Shown here in pieces: positions 33,497-42,100 of a DNA stretch of 64,000 nt. Where the stretch lies: the NCBI GenBank assembly GCA_016794125.1, contig JAEUKT010000002.1, forward strand, positions 907,396 through 971,395, read 5' to 3'. The translations under genes were made by a program, and so were the position numbers. Within the stretch, counting starts at the first letter, position 1. The number at the start of each line of letters is the position of its first letter. The stretch is from Alphaproteobacteria bacterium (GTDB taxonomy: Bacteria; Pseudomonadota; Alphaproteobacteria; Micavibrionales; UBA2020). Under the pieces are notes generated by a model. It saw only the letters and a list, made by a program, of their open reading frames with translations. It was not told where the DNA came from and did not search any database.

Positions 33497-34684
33497 ATGC
33501 GGTATTTGTTTTTTGTTCTTTCGGTTGTGATGTTTGCCGGCACGGCGCAGGCGCAGCCGAAAACAGCGGTGCCCGCAGCACCTGTGGCGGCTGTTCCCGC
33601 GCCGCCCGCCGCTATGGCATCCGATGACGCGCCCGATATCGCGCCTGCGGCAGTCGCCCCGCTGGCAAACCGTTTGCCCGAACGCATCATGCGCCCGATG
33701 CGCGCCGTCGATCCCATGACGCTGCGCGCCGAAGGCGGCACGATCCGTCTTTGGGGCATCAAGCCCGCGCAGAGCGCGGAAACGCCGCTGGAACTGAAAG
33801 CGCTCGACCTGATGGACGGACTTATTCAGGAACAGCAGGTCAACTGCCGCATCATGGGCGGCACGATGCTGGAAATGATCGCGCGCTGCTCCACCGCCAC
33901 CAACCAGGACCTTGCGCTGGAACTGCTGAAAAACGGATTTGTCGTCGTCGACCGCCGCCAGACCTATAACACCGTGTTCGCGACTGCGTATGAAAAGGAA
34001 CAGGAATCCGCGCGCGTCGCCGGCAAGGGCGTCTGGGCGCTGGTGAAGGAAGACGCCAACCAGACCGATTCACGCGGGTTGCCGCGCTGGCTGGAACCCT
34101 ACATGTCGTTCCTGCTGCCGCTGGCGCTGATCTTCGGGCCGTTCGGCGGCTTGCTGATTGTCGGCCTCGTGATGTGGTACTGGCTCAGCCGCATGGCATC
34201 ACTGCAGGAAAAAGAAGCCGAGCAGACCAGCCGCAAGGAAGCGATGCTGCAAAGCCGCGAGCGCCACGTGCTGATCTCCACGCTGGAAGGCGAGTTGATG
34301 GAGAACAAAAACAAGATCGAGGCGTTCCTGGTCATCTATGGCGACATGCTGCGCAGCCTGCAGGACGCGAATGAAGTGCCGAAATACCAGCAGGGCGGCG
34401 ACATCGTGCAAAAACACCCGACCTTCGGCCGCGCCGTGTTCGAGGCGAATGTCAGCAAGCTTTCGTTGCTCGACATCAAGCTGGCGGGACAGATCTCCAA
34501 GCTTTATTCCGCGATGCCCAAGGATCAGGAATACATCAACCTTGAACCGACCGTGCCGCTGGAAACCGCGGTGAAACTGGTGCAAAAAGTACTGAAGGAA
34601 GCCGAAACGCTGATCGACCCGCTCAACAACGTCATTGCGGGGCTTTCGACCGCGACGCAGAAAAAAGGCGATGCGGCGGCATAA
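33497..34684 (+). CDS. membrane protein with N-terminal SNase-like domain
   Basis: 395 residues. A signal peptide (1-20) and an Ala/Pro linker precede a region (about 68-182) shaped like the staphylococcal nuclease fold: GTIRLWGIKPAQ, RCSTATNQDLALELLKNGFVVV and AYEKEQESARVAGKGVWA. The Arg and Glu of the active site are not clearly preserved, so nuclease activity is doubtful. A membrane helix (about 205-230) is followed by a long helical, partly coiled-coil cytoplasmic part. The gene ends at a bidirectional terminator. Confidence 0.7.
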   Translation: MRYLFFVLSVVMFAGTAQAQPKTAVPAAPVAAVPAPPAAMASDDAPDIAPAAVAPLANRLPERIMRPMRAVDPMTLRAEGGTIRLWGIKPAQSAETPLELKALDLMDGLIQEQQVNCRIMGGTMLEMIARCSTATNQDLALELLKNGFVVVDRRQTYNTVFATAYEKEQESARVAGKGVWALVKEDANQTDSRGLPRWLEPYMSFLLPLALIFGPFGGLLIVGLVMWYWLSRMASLQEKEAEQTSRKEAMLQSRERHVLISTLEGELMENKNKIEAFLVIYGDMLRSLQDANEVPKYQQGGDIVQKHPTFGRAVFEANVSKLSLLDIKLAGQISKLYSAMPKDQEYINLEPTVPLETAVKLVQKVLKEAETLIDPLNNVIAGLSTATQKKGDAAA

Positions 34685-34709
34685 CCTGTCATACGCATGA
34701 AATAAAAAA

Positions 34710-34730
34710 GGCCCCGGAACATCCGGGGCC
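34710..34730. terminator. bidirectional Rho-independent terminator
   Basis: A 9-bp perfect stem GGCCCCGGA (34710-34718) / TCCGGGGCC (34722-34730) has a 3-nt loop, with A run before and T run after. It serves the convergent genes at 33497 and 34748. Confidence 0.92.
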
Positions 34731-34747
34731 TTTTTTTATTGCCGGTG

Positions 34748-35395
34748 TTACGCGCGGATCTTGCTGGTCACGGTCGCTTCCGGTGCGGTTTCCTGGTTGG
34801 CGGTGACGGCGGGGCGTTCGCCTGCCGCGCGTTCGATATGCGCCATCAGATCGACCAGATCGACGAAGTGGTCGGCCTGGCGGCGCAGTTCATCGGCCAC
34901 CATCGGGGGCGATGTACGGATGGTGGAAACCACCGTGGTGCGCACGCCTTTGCGCTGCACCGATTCCAGCAGGCGGCGGAAATCGCCGTCGCCCGAGAAC
35001 AGGACGATATGATCGACATGGTCGGCCAGTTCCATCATGTCGATGGCCAGCTCGATATCCATATTGCCCTTCACCTTGCGGCGACCGGTCGCATCCGTGA
35101 ATTCCTTCGCGGGCTTGGTCACCATCGTGTAGCCGTTGTAATCCAGCCAGTCGATCAGGGGGCGAATAGGGGAGTATTCCTGGTCTTCCATCAGCGCCGT
35201 ATAATAGAACGCGCGTACAAGACGGCTTTGGCCCGAGATAAAGGTCAGCAGGCGTTTATAGTCGATATCAAAAGTCAGGCTTTTTGCGGCTGCATACAAA
35301 TTTGCGCCGTCGATGAATACTGCAAGCTTCTCTTCTTTATAGAAAAAATTGAAATTTTGCGAATTACCGTTGGTTTTCAAGATATTGCTCCCCAA
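34748..35395 (-). CDS. NYN-domain (LabA/DUF88-like) protein
   Basis: 215 residues. The PIN-like NYN core carries the acidic residues expected of a metal-dependent nuclease: AVFIDGANLY (Asp), KGNMDIELAIDMM (two Asp) and IVLFSGDGDFRRLLE (two Asp). The protein probably cuts RNA; family members include LabA of cyanobacteria and MARF1-type nucleases. The C-terminal tail is disordered. The gene is divergent from rpoZ and has a promoter of the same architecture as the rpoZ one (35411-35439). Confidence 0.88.
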   Translation of the reverse strand: MGSNILKTNGNSQNFNFFYKEEKLAVFIDGANLYAAAKSLTFDIDYKRLLTFISGQSRLVRAFYYTALMEDQEYSPIRPLIDWLDYNGYTMVTKPAKEFTDATGRRKVKGNMDIELAIDMMELADHVDHIVLFSGDGDFRRLLESVQRKGVRTTVVSTIRTSPPMVADELRRQADHFVDLVDLMAHIERAAGERPAVTANQETAPEATVTSKIRA

Positions 35396-35410
35396 TTCAT
35401 ACGGACGGGT

Positions 35411-35439
35411 TTTTTAACCCCGAAATTTGCCATTGTCAA
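35411..35439 (-). promoter_or_regulatory. sigma70-type promoter for the NYN gene
   Basis: On the minus strand, TTGACA (35434-35439), 17-bp spacer, TAAAAA (35411-35416); the leader is about 10 nt, so the message is short-leadered. Confidence 0.6.
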
Positions 35440-35534
35440 GAATAGTACTAATGCCCCTGAACCGTCTCGCTGGAAATACGTCACGGAATAGAGGGTGACG
35501 GGAGATGCGGTCGAACCTTTTGTACTCAAACTGG

Positions 35535-35563
35535 TTGACAATGTCAAGCTGTTTTATTAAAAA
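35535..35563 (+). promoter_or_regulatory. sigma70-type promoter for rpoZ
   Basis: TTGACA (35535-35540), 17-bp spacer, TAAAAA (35558-35563). The -35 sits in the palindrome TTGACAATGTCAA. The ~113-nt leader contains a hairpin ACGCCGG (35581-35587) / CCGGCGT (35600-35606). Confidence 0.6.
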
Positions 35564-35682
35564 TGAAACATAGGCTGAATACGCCGGAAGGCAAGTGAAC
35601 CGGCGTGATTCCAGTTGCAAAACGGCAGGTAAGGTTGTTATAACAAACCCCTGTTTTAGATATTATTTAAAGGTACAGCACC

Positions 35683-36144
35683 ATGGCACGCGTTACAGTC
35701 GAAGACTGCATCCTGAAAGTTCCCAACAGATTCGAGCTGGTGCTTGTGTCTTCCCAGCGCGCCCGCGAAATCAACGCCGGTTCCGCCCTGCTGGTCGATC
35801 GCGACAACGACAAAAACCCCGTTATTTCTCTCCGCGAAATCGCCGACACCGATATGTCGCTGGACGCGCTGCGCGAAAGCCTCGTCAAGAATCACCAGAA
35901 AGTGATCGAAGTCGAGGAAGAAGGCGAAGACATCATCGACGTGATGGAAGGCGAAGCGGAATGGGCGGCGGTTGCCAACCAGGCTGCCGAAGGCGAAACG
36001 GAAACCGCCGGCATGCACGAAGACACCGGCGAAGACGCAACCGAAGAAGCTGCGGCTGATGCGGATGCCGAAGGCGACGAAGACCTTGAAATGCCTGCCG
36101 GTGAATTCGATGCCGGCGACCTGGGCGACGACGATAACAACTAA
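35683..36144 (+). CDS. rpoZ: RNA polymerase omega subunit
   Basis: 153 residues. The N-terminal ~70 residues are the conserved omega fold ([30 protein letters not shown] and [14 protein letters not shown]), which helps RNA polymerase assembly by clamping beta prime. The rest is a long Asp/Glu-rich tail, typical of alphaproteobacterial omega but long even so. It precedes rsh, as in relatives; a terminator separates the two. Confidence 0.95.
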   Translation: MARVTVEDCILKVPNRFELVLVSSQRAREINAGSALLVDRDNDKNPVISLREIADTDMSLDALRESLVKNHQKVIEVEEEGEDIIDVMEGEAEWAAVANQAAEGETETAGMHEDTGEDATEEAAADADAEGDEDLEMPAGEFDAGDLGDDDNN

Positions 36145-36168
36145 TCGCCAAACCCCTGTTAAAATTTA

Positions 36169-36205
36169 AAAAGCCGCCTATAATTAAACCCTTAGGCGGC
36201 TTTTT
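36169..36205 (+). terminator. Rho-independent terminator after rpoZ
   Basis: AAAAGCCGCCTA (36169-36180) pairs with TAGGCGGCTTTT (36193-36204) over a 12-nt loop, followed by T. It lies 25 bp before rsh and could attenuate read-through into it. Confidence 0.88.
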
Positions 36206-36229
36206 GCTGCCTGAAAAAAGGGTGTTGAT

Positions 36230-38404
36230 TTGATACGGCAATACGAACTGATCGAAATGGTGAAGGCTTACGATCCGGGCATGGACGAAGATATCGTCAA
36301 CCGGGCCTATGTGTATGCCATGAAAATGCATGGCTCGCAGACGCGCGCGTCGGGCGACCTTTATTTCTCCCACCCGCTCGAGGTTGCCGGCATCCTGACG
36401 GAAATGAAGATGGATACGGCATCCGTCTGCACGGCGCTTTTGCACGATACCGTCGAAGATACCGAAGCAACGATCGAGGAAATCCACAAGCTGTTCGGCG
36501 AAGAAATCGCCAAGCTGGTCGACGGCGTGACCAAGCTGTCTAAAATCGAATTCCAGTCGGCGCAGGAAAAACAGGCGGAAAATTTCCGCAAACTTGTATT
36601 GGCCATGTCGGAAGACATCCGCGTGCTGCTGGTAAAACTCAGCGACCGCCTGCATAACATGCGCACGCTATTCCACATCCCGAAACCGGAAAAACGCAAG
36701 CGTATTGCGGTCGAGACAATTGAAATCTACGCGCCGCTGGCGGAACGCATCGGCATCCATAAAATCAAGGAAGAGCTGGAGGATTTGAGCTTCGCTGAAA
36801 TCAACGGCGAAGCACGCGACAGCATCAAGACGCGCCTGAACTTCCTGCGCGCCGAAGGCGGCGAGGCGGTCGTCAGCCGCATCATCGAAGAACTGCAAAA
36901 ACGCCTGAAGGAAGCGGGGCTGGAGGCCACGGTCTACGGCCGCGAAAAGACGCCCTATTCCATCTGGAAAAAGATGCAGCGCAAGAATATCAGCTTCGAA
37001 CAGCTGTCGGATATCATGGCGTTCCGCATCCAGGTGTCGAACGTGTCCGAATGCTATCACGCGCTTGGCATCATTCACGGCCTGTACCCGACCGTGCCGG
37101 GGCGGTTCAAGGATTACATTTCGCTGGCGAAACCGAACGGCTACCGCTCGCTGCACACGACCGTCATCGGCCCCGAAAACCACCGGATCGAGGTGCAGAT
37201 CCGCACCGCCGACATGCACGAGGAAGCCGAGCTTGGCGTTGCCGCCCACTGGTCATACAAACAAGGCGACGGCGGCAAGAACAAAGAAGGCCGCCAGTTC
37301 CGCTGGCTGCGCGAATTGATGGATATCGTCGAGCACGCGCAAAAGCCCGAAGAATTCCTCGAAAACACCAAGCTTGAACTTTATCAGGACCAGGTGTTCT
37401 GCTTTACGCCAAACGGCGACCTGATCGCGCTGCCCAGAGGCGCGACGCCTGTCGATTTCGCCTATGCCGTCCATTCCGACCTTGGCGACAAGACCGTCGG
37501 CGCAAAGGTCAACGGGCGCATCGTGCCGCTCAACACCGCGCTTGGCAACGGCGACCAGATCGAGATCACGACATCAAAATCGCAGACACCCAGCCCCAAC
37601 TGGGAACGCTTCGTCGTCACCGGCAAGGCGAAGTCCCGCATCCGTCGCTTCATGAGGATGCAGCAGCGCGACGAATACATGGATCTTGGCAAAAAAATGC
37701 TGGAGAAGGTGCTCAAGCAGGAAGGCCATGATTTCAACGAACGCGATTTCAGCGGCGAGATTTACCGCCAGTTCAAGACCGAAAACCTCGAAGACCTGCT
37801 GACGGGCGTCGGCTCGGGCAATGTCGCCGCGCGCGAAGTGTTCTATGCCCTGCATCCGGCGCAAAAGCCCAGCAACCTCGGCCCGCCGCCGATGCAGATC
37901 CAGAACTTCGTGGTGCCGGAAAAGAAAACCCACCAGAAGGGCAAAGCGCCGCCGATGCCCATCAAGGGGCTCATCCCCGGCATGGCGCTGCATTTCGCGC
38001 GCTGCTGCCACCCGCTGCCGGGCGACCGCATCGTCGGCATCGTCACGACCGGCAAGGGTGTGACGATCCACACCATCGACTGCGACACGCTTGAATCATT
38101 TGCCGACACGCCGGAACGCTGGCTGGATGTATCGTGGGAAGACGGCGAAGACACGCCGGAATCGCATGTCGGCCGTTTGCTGATCACCATCGCCAATGAA
38201 CCCGGCGCGCTCGGCACGCTGTCGACCGTCATCGGCAAAAACGGCGGCAATATCACGAACCTGAAAATCACCAACCGCTCGCTTGACTTCTGGGACATGA
38301 TCATTGACGTCTGGGTACGCGATACGCGGCATTTGTCCGATATCATCGCGGCATTGCGCGGCACCCCCGAAATCACCACCGTTAACCGCGCGCGGAGCCG
38401 TTGA
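36230..38404 (+). CDS. rsh: bifunctional (p)ppGpp synthetase/hydrolase (RelA/SpoT homologue)
   Basis: 724 residues. The hydrolase domain keeps its HD site (SHPLEVAGIL and LLHDTVEDTEAT), and the synthetase domain has KPNGYRSLHTTVIG and EVQIRTADMHEEAE, so both activities are expected. TGS (about 390-450) and a C-terminal ACT domain (about 645-720) follow. It makes and degrades the alarmone under starvation. The start codon is TTG; ATG is not available at this end. acpS follows one base after the stop. Confidence 0.95.
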   Translation: MIRQYELIEMVKAYDPGMDEDIVNRAYVYAMKMHGSQTRASGDLYFSHPLEVAGILTEMKMDTASVCTALLHDTVEDTEATIEEIHKLFGEEIAKLVDGVTKLSKIEFQSAQEKQAENFRKLVLAMSEDIRVLLVKLSDRLHNMRTLFHIPKPEKRKRIAVETIEIYAPLAERIGIHKIKEELEDLSFAEINGEARDSIKTRLNFLRAEGGEAVVSRIIEELQKRLKEAGLEATVYGREKTPYSIWKKMQRKNISFEQLSDIMAFRIQVSNVSECYHALGIIHGLYPTVPGRFKDYISLAKPNGYRSLHTTVIGPENHRIEVQIRTADMHEEAELGVAAHWSYKQGDGGKNKEGRQFRWLRELMDIVEHAQKPEEFLENTKLELYQDQVFCFTPNGDLIALPRGATPVDFAYAVHSDLGDKTVGAKVNGRIVPLNTALGNGDQIEITTSKSQTPSPNWERFVVTGKAKSRIRRFMRMQQRDEYMDLGKKMLEKVLKQEGHDFNERDFSGEIYRQFKTENLEDLLTGVGSGNVAAREVFYALHPAQKPSNLGPPPMQIQNFVVPEKKTHQKGKAPPMPIKGLIPGMALHFARCCHPLPGDRIVGIVTTGKGVTIHTIDCDTLESFADTPERWLDVSWEDGEDTPESHVGRLLITIANEPGALGTLSTVIGKNGGNITNLKITNRSLDFWDMIIDVWVRDTRHLSDIIAALRGTPEITTVNRARSR

Positions 38405-38405
38405 G

Positions 38406-38816
38406 ATGATCATAGGCATCGGCACAGATATCGCCTCCATCGACCGCATCAGCCGTGTGCTGGGCGATCATGGCGCGCGTTTCACCGAACGCTGCTTCGC
38501 GCCCGAAGAACGCGCGCGCGTGGAAAAACAGACGGACGAAAAATCCCGTGCCTCCGGCTATGCCAAACGCTGGGCAGCAAAAGAGGCCTGTGCAAAGGCT
38601 TTGGGCCTTGGCATCCGCGAACAAATTTATTTGAAGGATATCGCCGTCGTGAATGACGAAGCGGGCCGCCCCTCGATGGCGCTTGCCGGTGGCGCGAAAG
38701 ACAGGCTGGTGGAATTGACACCCGCCGGCATGACACCCCGCATCGACGTCTCGCTCAGTGACGACGGCGGCATGGCGCTGGCTTTCGTCGTTATCTCGGC
38801 GGGGAACGTCGCATGA
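38406..38816 (+). CDS. acpS: holo-[acyl-carrier-protein] synthase
   Basis: 136 residues from the ATG one base after the rsh stop. It transfers 4'-phosphopantetheine from CoA to apo-ACP. The family markers are MIIGIGTDIASIDRI with the metal Asp and AKRWAAKEACAKALG with the second acidic site. A slightly long basic loop (EEKARVEKQ-type, about residues 35-50) separates them. Overlaps lepB by four bases. Confidence 0.95.
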   Translation: MIIGIGTDIASIDRISRVLGDHGARFTERCFAPEERARVEKQTDEKSRASGYAKRWAAKEACAKALGLGIREQIYLKDIAVVNDEAGRPSMALAGGAKDRLVELTPAGMTPRIDVSLSDDGGMALAFVVISAGNVA

Positions 38817-39676
38817 ACACCAATCAGGACAAGAATAAAATGGAACAGGAAAACGCGGCCGACATCACCGTGTCCGCCGATACAGCGGCGCCAAAGCCGA
38901 AGGAAAAAGACGACGCAGTCGAACTTTTGAAGGCGATGGCCTTTGCCGCGGCAATCGCGCTTATCATCCGCTCCTTCCTGTTCGAGCCGTTCAATATCCC
39001 GTCGGGGTCCATGTTCCCGTCGCTGCTGGTCGGCGACTACCTGTTCGTCAAAAAATGGACATACGGGTACAGCCAGTATTCTTTTCCGCTGGATGCCGTT
39101 CCCATGAATGGCCGCATCATGGCAGGTACGCCAGAGCGCGGCGATGTTGTCGTGTTCCGCCAGCCCAAACGCGAAGGCGTCGATTACATCAAGCGCATCA
39201 TCGGCCTGCCCGGCGACAAGATCCAAGTGACCGAAGGGCGGTTGTACATCAACGGCGTGATGGTGCCGCGCCAGAACGAAGGCACGGAAACCTATGAAAC
39301 CGAAGGCCGCCCGTTCCAGTTCACGCGCTATATCGAAACGCTGCCGAACGGCGTGAAGCATTTCATCTATGAGATCTCCGACCATGAATCGCTCGACAAT
39401 ACGCCGGAATTCACGGTGCCGGAGGGGCATTATTTCGCGATGGGCGACAACCGCGACCAGTCGCTCGACAGCCGTGTGGAACAGGAACTGGGCCCCGTCC
39501 CTGCGAAAAACCTGATCGGCCCCGCATCGTTCATCTTCTTCTCGACCGAAGGCATCGGCGATAAATGCGTTTATACCGGTGTGTTTGCCGCGATACAATC
39601 AACTGGCTGCAAGGCCGTCGAATACGTCAAGGCCATCCGCTATGGCCGGATATTCAAAAGTGTCAACTCCCTCTGA
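38813..39676 (+). CDS. lepB: signal peptidase I
   Basis: 287 residues. It cleaves signal peptides on the outer face of the cytoplasmic membrane. A charged 35-residue N-terminus precedes one membrane helix (about 39-58). The catalytic Ser66 is in PSGSMFPS and the general base Lys127 in DYIKRIIG; GDNRDQSLDSR is box E. The 3' end overlaps rnc. Box motifs and length are normal. Confidence 0.95.
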   Translation: MNTNQDKNKMEQENAADITVSADTAAPKPKEKDDAVELLKAMAFAAAIALIIRSFLFEPFNIPSGSMFPSLLVGDYLFVKKWTYGYSQYSFPLDAVPMNGRIMAGTPERGDVVVFRQPKREGVDYIKRIIGLPGDKIQVTEGRLYINGVMVPRQNEGTETYETEGRPFQFTRYIETLPNGVKHFIYEISDHESLDNTPEFTVPEGHYFAMGDNRDQSLDSRVEQELGPVPAKNLIGPASFIFFSTEGIGDKCVYTGVFAAIQSTGCKAVEYVKAIRYGRIFKSVNSL

Positions 39677-40352
39677 CAAGCAGGCCGCCCTGGAGGCGGA
39701 AATCGGGTATAAATTCAAAAACAGCACCCTGCTGGACATGGCGCTGACTCATTCCAGCCTGCCCAAAAGCCAGCATAACAACGAACGCCTTGAATTTCTG
39801 GGTGACCGCGTGCTGGCGCTCGCGATCGCCGAACTGCTTTACACAAATTTCCCCAATGAGCGCGAAGGCGATTTAGCAAAACGCCTGACCGCCGTCGTGC
39901 AGCAGGCCGCATTGGCCGAAGTTGCGGAGGGGTTGAAGCTCAGCAGCTATGTGCGCCTGTCGGTCGGCGAGATCAAGGCCGGCGGCAGCAAGAAAGACGC
40001 GATCATGTCGGACGCGGTCGAGGCGCTGATCGGCGCGATCTACCTCGACGGCGGCTATGATCCCGCCTGCCGTTTCGTGCGGGCGCGGTGGGAACCGATG
40101 CTGGCGACCTTCAACGTGCCGCCCGAGGATGCGAAAACAAGGCTGCAGGAATGGGCGCAGAGCCGCGGCCTGCCCCTTCCCGAATATGTCGTGGTCGCGC
40201 GCGCGGGCGAAGACCACAAGCCGCAGTTTGATGTCGAGGTGCGTGTAAAGGGACTGGAATCCCTGATGGCATCCTCCACCTCCAAGCGCGGCGCGGAAAA
40301 AGCGGCGGCGGCAAAAATGCTGGCGCGCATCGACGCGGGGAGCGCGACATGA
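39642..40352 (+). CDS. rnc: ribonuclease III
   Basis: 236 residues from the ATG at 39642, which has AAGG 9 nt upstream and lies inside the 3' end of lepB; a GTG at 39660 is an alternative. It cuts double-stranded RNA, including rRNA precursors. The signature NERLEFLGDRVLALAIAELLY and the acidic metal site DAVEALIGAIYLDGG are intact. The dsRNA-binding domain occupies the last 70 residues (TRLQEWAQSRGLPLPEY onward). Coupled to era. Confidence 0.95.
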   Translation: MAGYSKVSTPSDKQAALEAEIGYKFKNSTLLDMALTHSSLPKSQHNNERLEFLGDRVLALAIAELLYTNFPNEREGDLAKRLTAVVQQAALAEVAEGLKLSSYVRLSVGEIKAGGSKKDAIMSDAVEALIGAIYLDGGYDPACRFVRARWEPMLATFNVPPEDAKTRLQEWAQSRGLPLPEYVVVARAGEDHKPQFDVEVRVKGLESLMASSTSKRGAEKAAAAKMLARIDAGSAT

Positions 40353-41254
40353 GCGAACAGAAAAGACGCTGCGGTTTTGTCGGCGTTATCGGCGCGCCCA
40401 ATGCCGGAAAATCGACGCTGGTCAACCAGCTGGTCGGCGCAAAGGTATCCATCGTCAGTCCCAAGGTGCAGACGACGCGCACACGCGTGATGGGCATCGT
40501 CAACAAGGACGATACGCAGGTCATCTTCGTCGATACTCCCGGCATTTTCGCGCCCAAGGCGCGGCTGGAAAAGGCGATGGTGGCGGCAGCCTGGGCGGGC
40601 GCGAAAGATTCCGAAGTCGTCGTTGTGCTGATGGATGTCGGCAACGGATACCTGAACGCGGAAACCAAGGCGATCATCGAACGCCTGAAAACCAGCAACC
40701 GCAAGGTGATCGCCGCGCTGAACAAGATCGATATGCTGAAAAAGGAAAAGCTGCTGGCGTTGGCGACTGAAATCAACGACACGGGTGTTTTCTCCGACAT
40801 CTTCATGATCTCCGCGCTGAAGGGTGATGGCGTCGATAAACTGCTGGCTGATATCGCGGCGCGCATGCCCGAAGGACCCTGGATGTTTTCGGAGGACCAG
40901 ATATCCGACATGCCGATGCGCCTGCTGGCGGCTGAAATCACGCGCGAGAAAATCTTCCTGCAGCTGGGCGACGAACTGCCCTATTCCGCCACCGTCGAAA
41001 GCGACAAGTGGGAGGAATTCAAGGACGGGTCGGTGAAAATCTCCCAGACCATTTACGTGCTGCGCGAAACGCAGAAGGCGATTTTTCTGGGCAAGGGCGG
41101 CGCGCGCATCAAGTCGCTGGGCGCTGCGGCGCGCAAGGAACTGGAAGAAATCCTGGAGCGCCGCGTGCATTTGTCGTTGTTCGTGAAGGTGCGTGAAAAA
41201 TGGACGGATGACCCCGAGCGTTACCGCGACTGGGGTCTCGACTTTAACTCCTGA
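40349..41254 (+). CDS. era: GTPase Era
   Basis: 301 residues. Ribosome-associated GTPase for 30S maturation. G1 is GAPNAGKST, G3 is DTPGIF, G4 is NKID; the C-terminal KH domain includes GKGGARIKSLGAAARKELE. It begins in an ATGA overlap with rnc. recO, which often follows era in alphaproteobacteria, is not present here; an ankyrin gene comes next. Confidence 0.96.
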   Translation: MSEQKRRCGFVGVIGAPNAGKSTLVNQLVGAKVSIVSPKVQTTRTRVMGIVNKDDTQVIFVDTPGIFAPKARLEKAMVAAAWAGAKDSEVVVVLMDVGNGYLNAETKAIIERLKTSNRKVIAALNKIDMLKKEKLLALATEINDTGVFSDIFMISALKGDGVDKLLADIAARMPEGPWMFSEDQISDMPMRLLAAEITREKIFLQLGDELPYSATVESDKWEEFKDGSVKISQTIYVLRETQKAIFLGKGGARIKSLGAAARKELEEILERRVHLSLFVKVREKWTDDPERYRDWGLDFNS

Positions 41255-41287
41255 TATCGCAGCGTTTTTCGGGGCAGCCTGAAAACC

Positions 41288-41316
41288 TTGACTTGATTAT
41301 GACAATCATATAAAAC
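41288..41316 (+). promoter_or_regulatory. sigma70-type promoter, probably giving a leaderless message
   Basis: TTGACT (41288-41293), 17-bp spacer, TAAAAC (41311-41316), or TATAAA at 41309. Transcription would start at about 41323, the A of the ankyrin ATG, and there is no Shine-Dalgarno. Confidence 0.5.
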
Positions 41317-41322
41317 ACTTAT

Positions 41323-41997
41323 ATGATGAAATTCAAAGACATCTTTAATTTCCTGACCGGCCAGACGAACCGCAACGAAACGCTGCTGCTTGCGGTTGAG
41401 CGCGGCGATGCGGCGGGCGTCGATGGTGCGCTGAAAAAGGGTGCCAGCCCCGATGCGGGCGAAGGCGATTCATTCGGCCACGCGCTGACCCGCGCGGCGG
41501 CAACCGGCAACCTTGCGATCGTCAAGCTGCTGGTCGAAGCGGGCGCGAAAATCGACGCGCAGAATTACACGCGCCGTACCGCGCTGCATGAAGCTATCTG
41601 GCACCTGAAATCGCCGGTCGCGCTGTATTTGCTGGAACAGGGCGCGAAAACCGATACGCGCGACCGCCCCGGCAAAACGCCGCTGCAGGATGCCATCGAC
41701 AACGACCTGAAACCGCTGGCGCTCGCGCTGATCGACAAAGGTGCCGATACCGGCGCGCTGGACGACAAGGGCAACGATACCATGCGCGCGCTGATCGAGC
41801 GGCGCGGTTGGAACGATGTGGCGCAGGCAATCGATGACGGTGCCGCGCGCCTGAAGCACGAGGCAGAACAGGCGGCGATCGCGGTCGAACAGGAACGCGC
41901 CGCCTTCGAAGACGCGATTTCAAAGGTCGGCACGCTACAGGCACCGGTTGTGGCGGGGCGCACCGCCAGCTTCACAAAACACCGTCATTCCCTGTAA
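41323..41997 (+). CDS. ankyrin-repeat protein
   Basis: 224 residues. Four ankyrin repeats span about residues 18-165 (ETLLLAVERGDAAGVDGALKKGA; GHALTRAAATGNLAIVKLLVEAGA; RRTALHEAIWHLKSPVALYLLEQGA; GKTPLQDAIDNDLKPLALALIDKGA). A charged helical segment and the tail APVVAGRTASFTKHRHSL follow; the TA.F.K part recurs in two other ankyrin proteins here. Promoter position suggests a leaderless transcript. It replaces recO in the usual gene order. Confidence 0.88.
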   Translation: MMKFKDIFNFLTGQTNRNETLLLAVERGDAAGVDGALKKGASPDAGEGDSFGHALTRAAATGNLAIVKLLVEAGAKIDAQNYTRRTALHEAIWHLKSPVALYLLEQGAKTDTRDRPGKTPLQDAIDNDLKPLALALIDKGADTGALDDKGNDTMRALIERRGWNDVAQAIDDGAARLKHEAEQAAIAVEQERAAFEDAISKVGTLQAPVVAGRTASFTKHRHSL

Positions 41998-42100
41998 AAA
42001 CAAGGTTATTTGCCGCATTTAAACCGCTTCATTTCATGCGAATCGGTGCTATATTCATCTCCGGTAGTTGGCCTACTTTATTATGTAATCAGGATATTTC

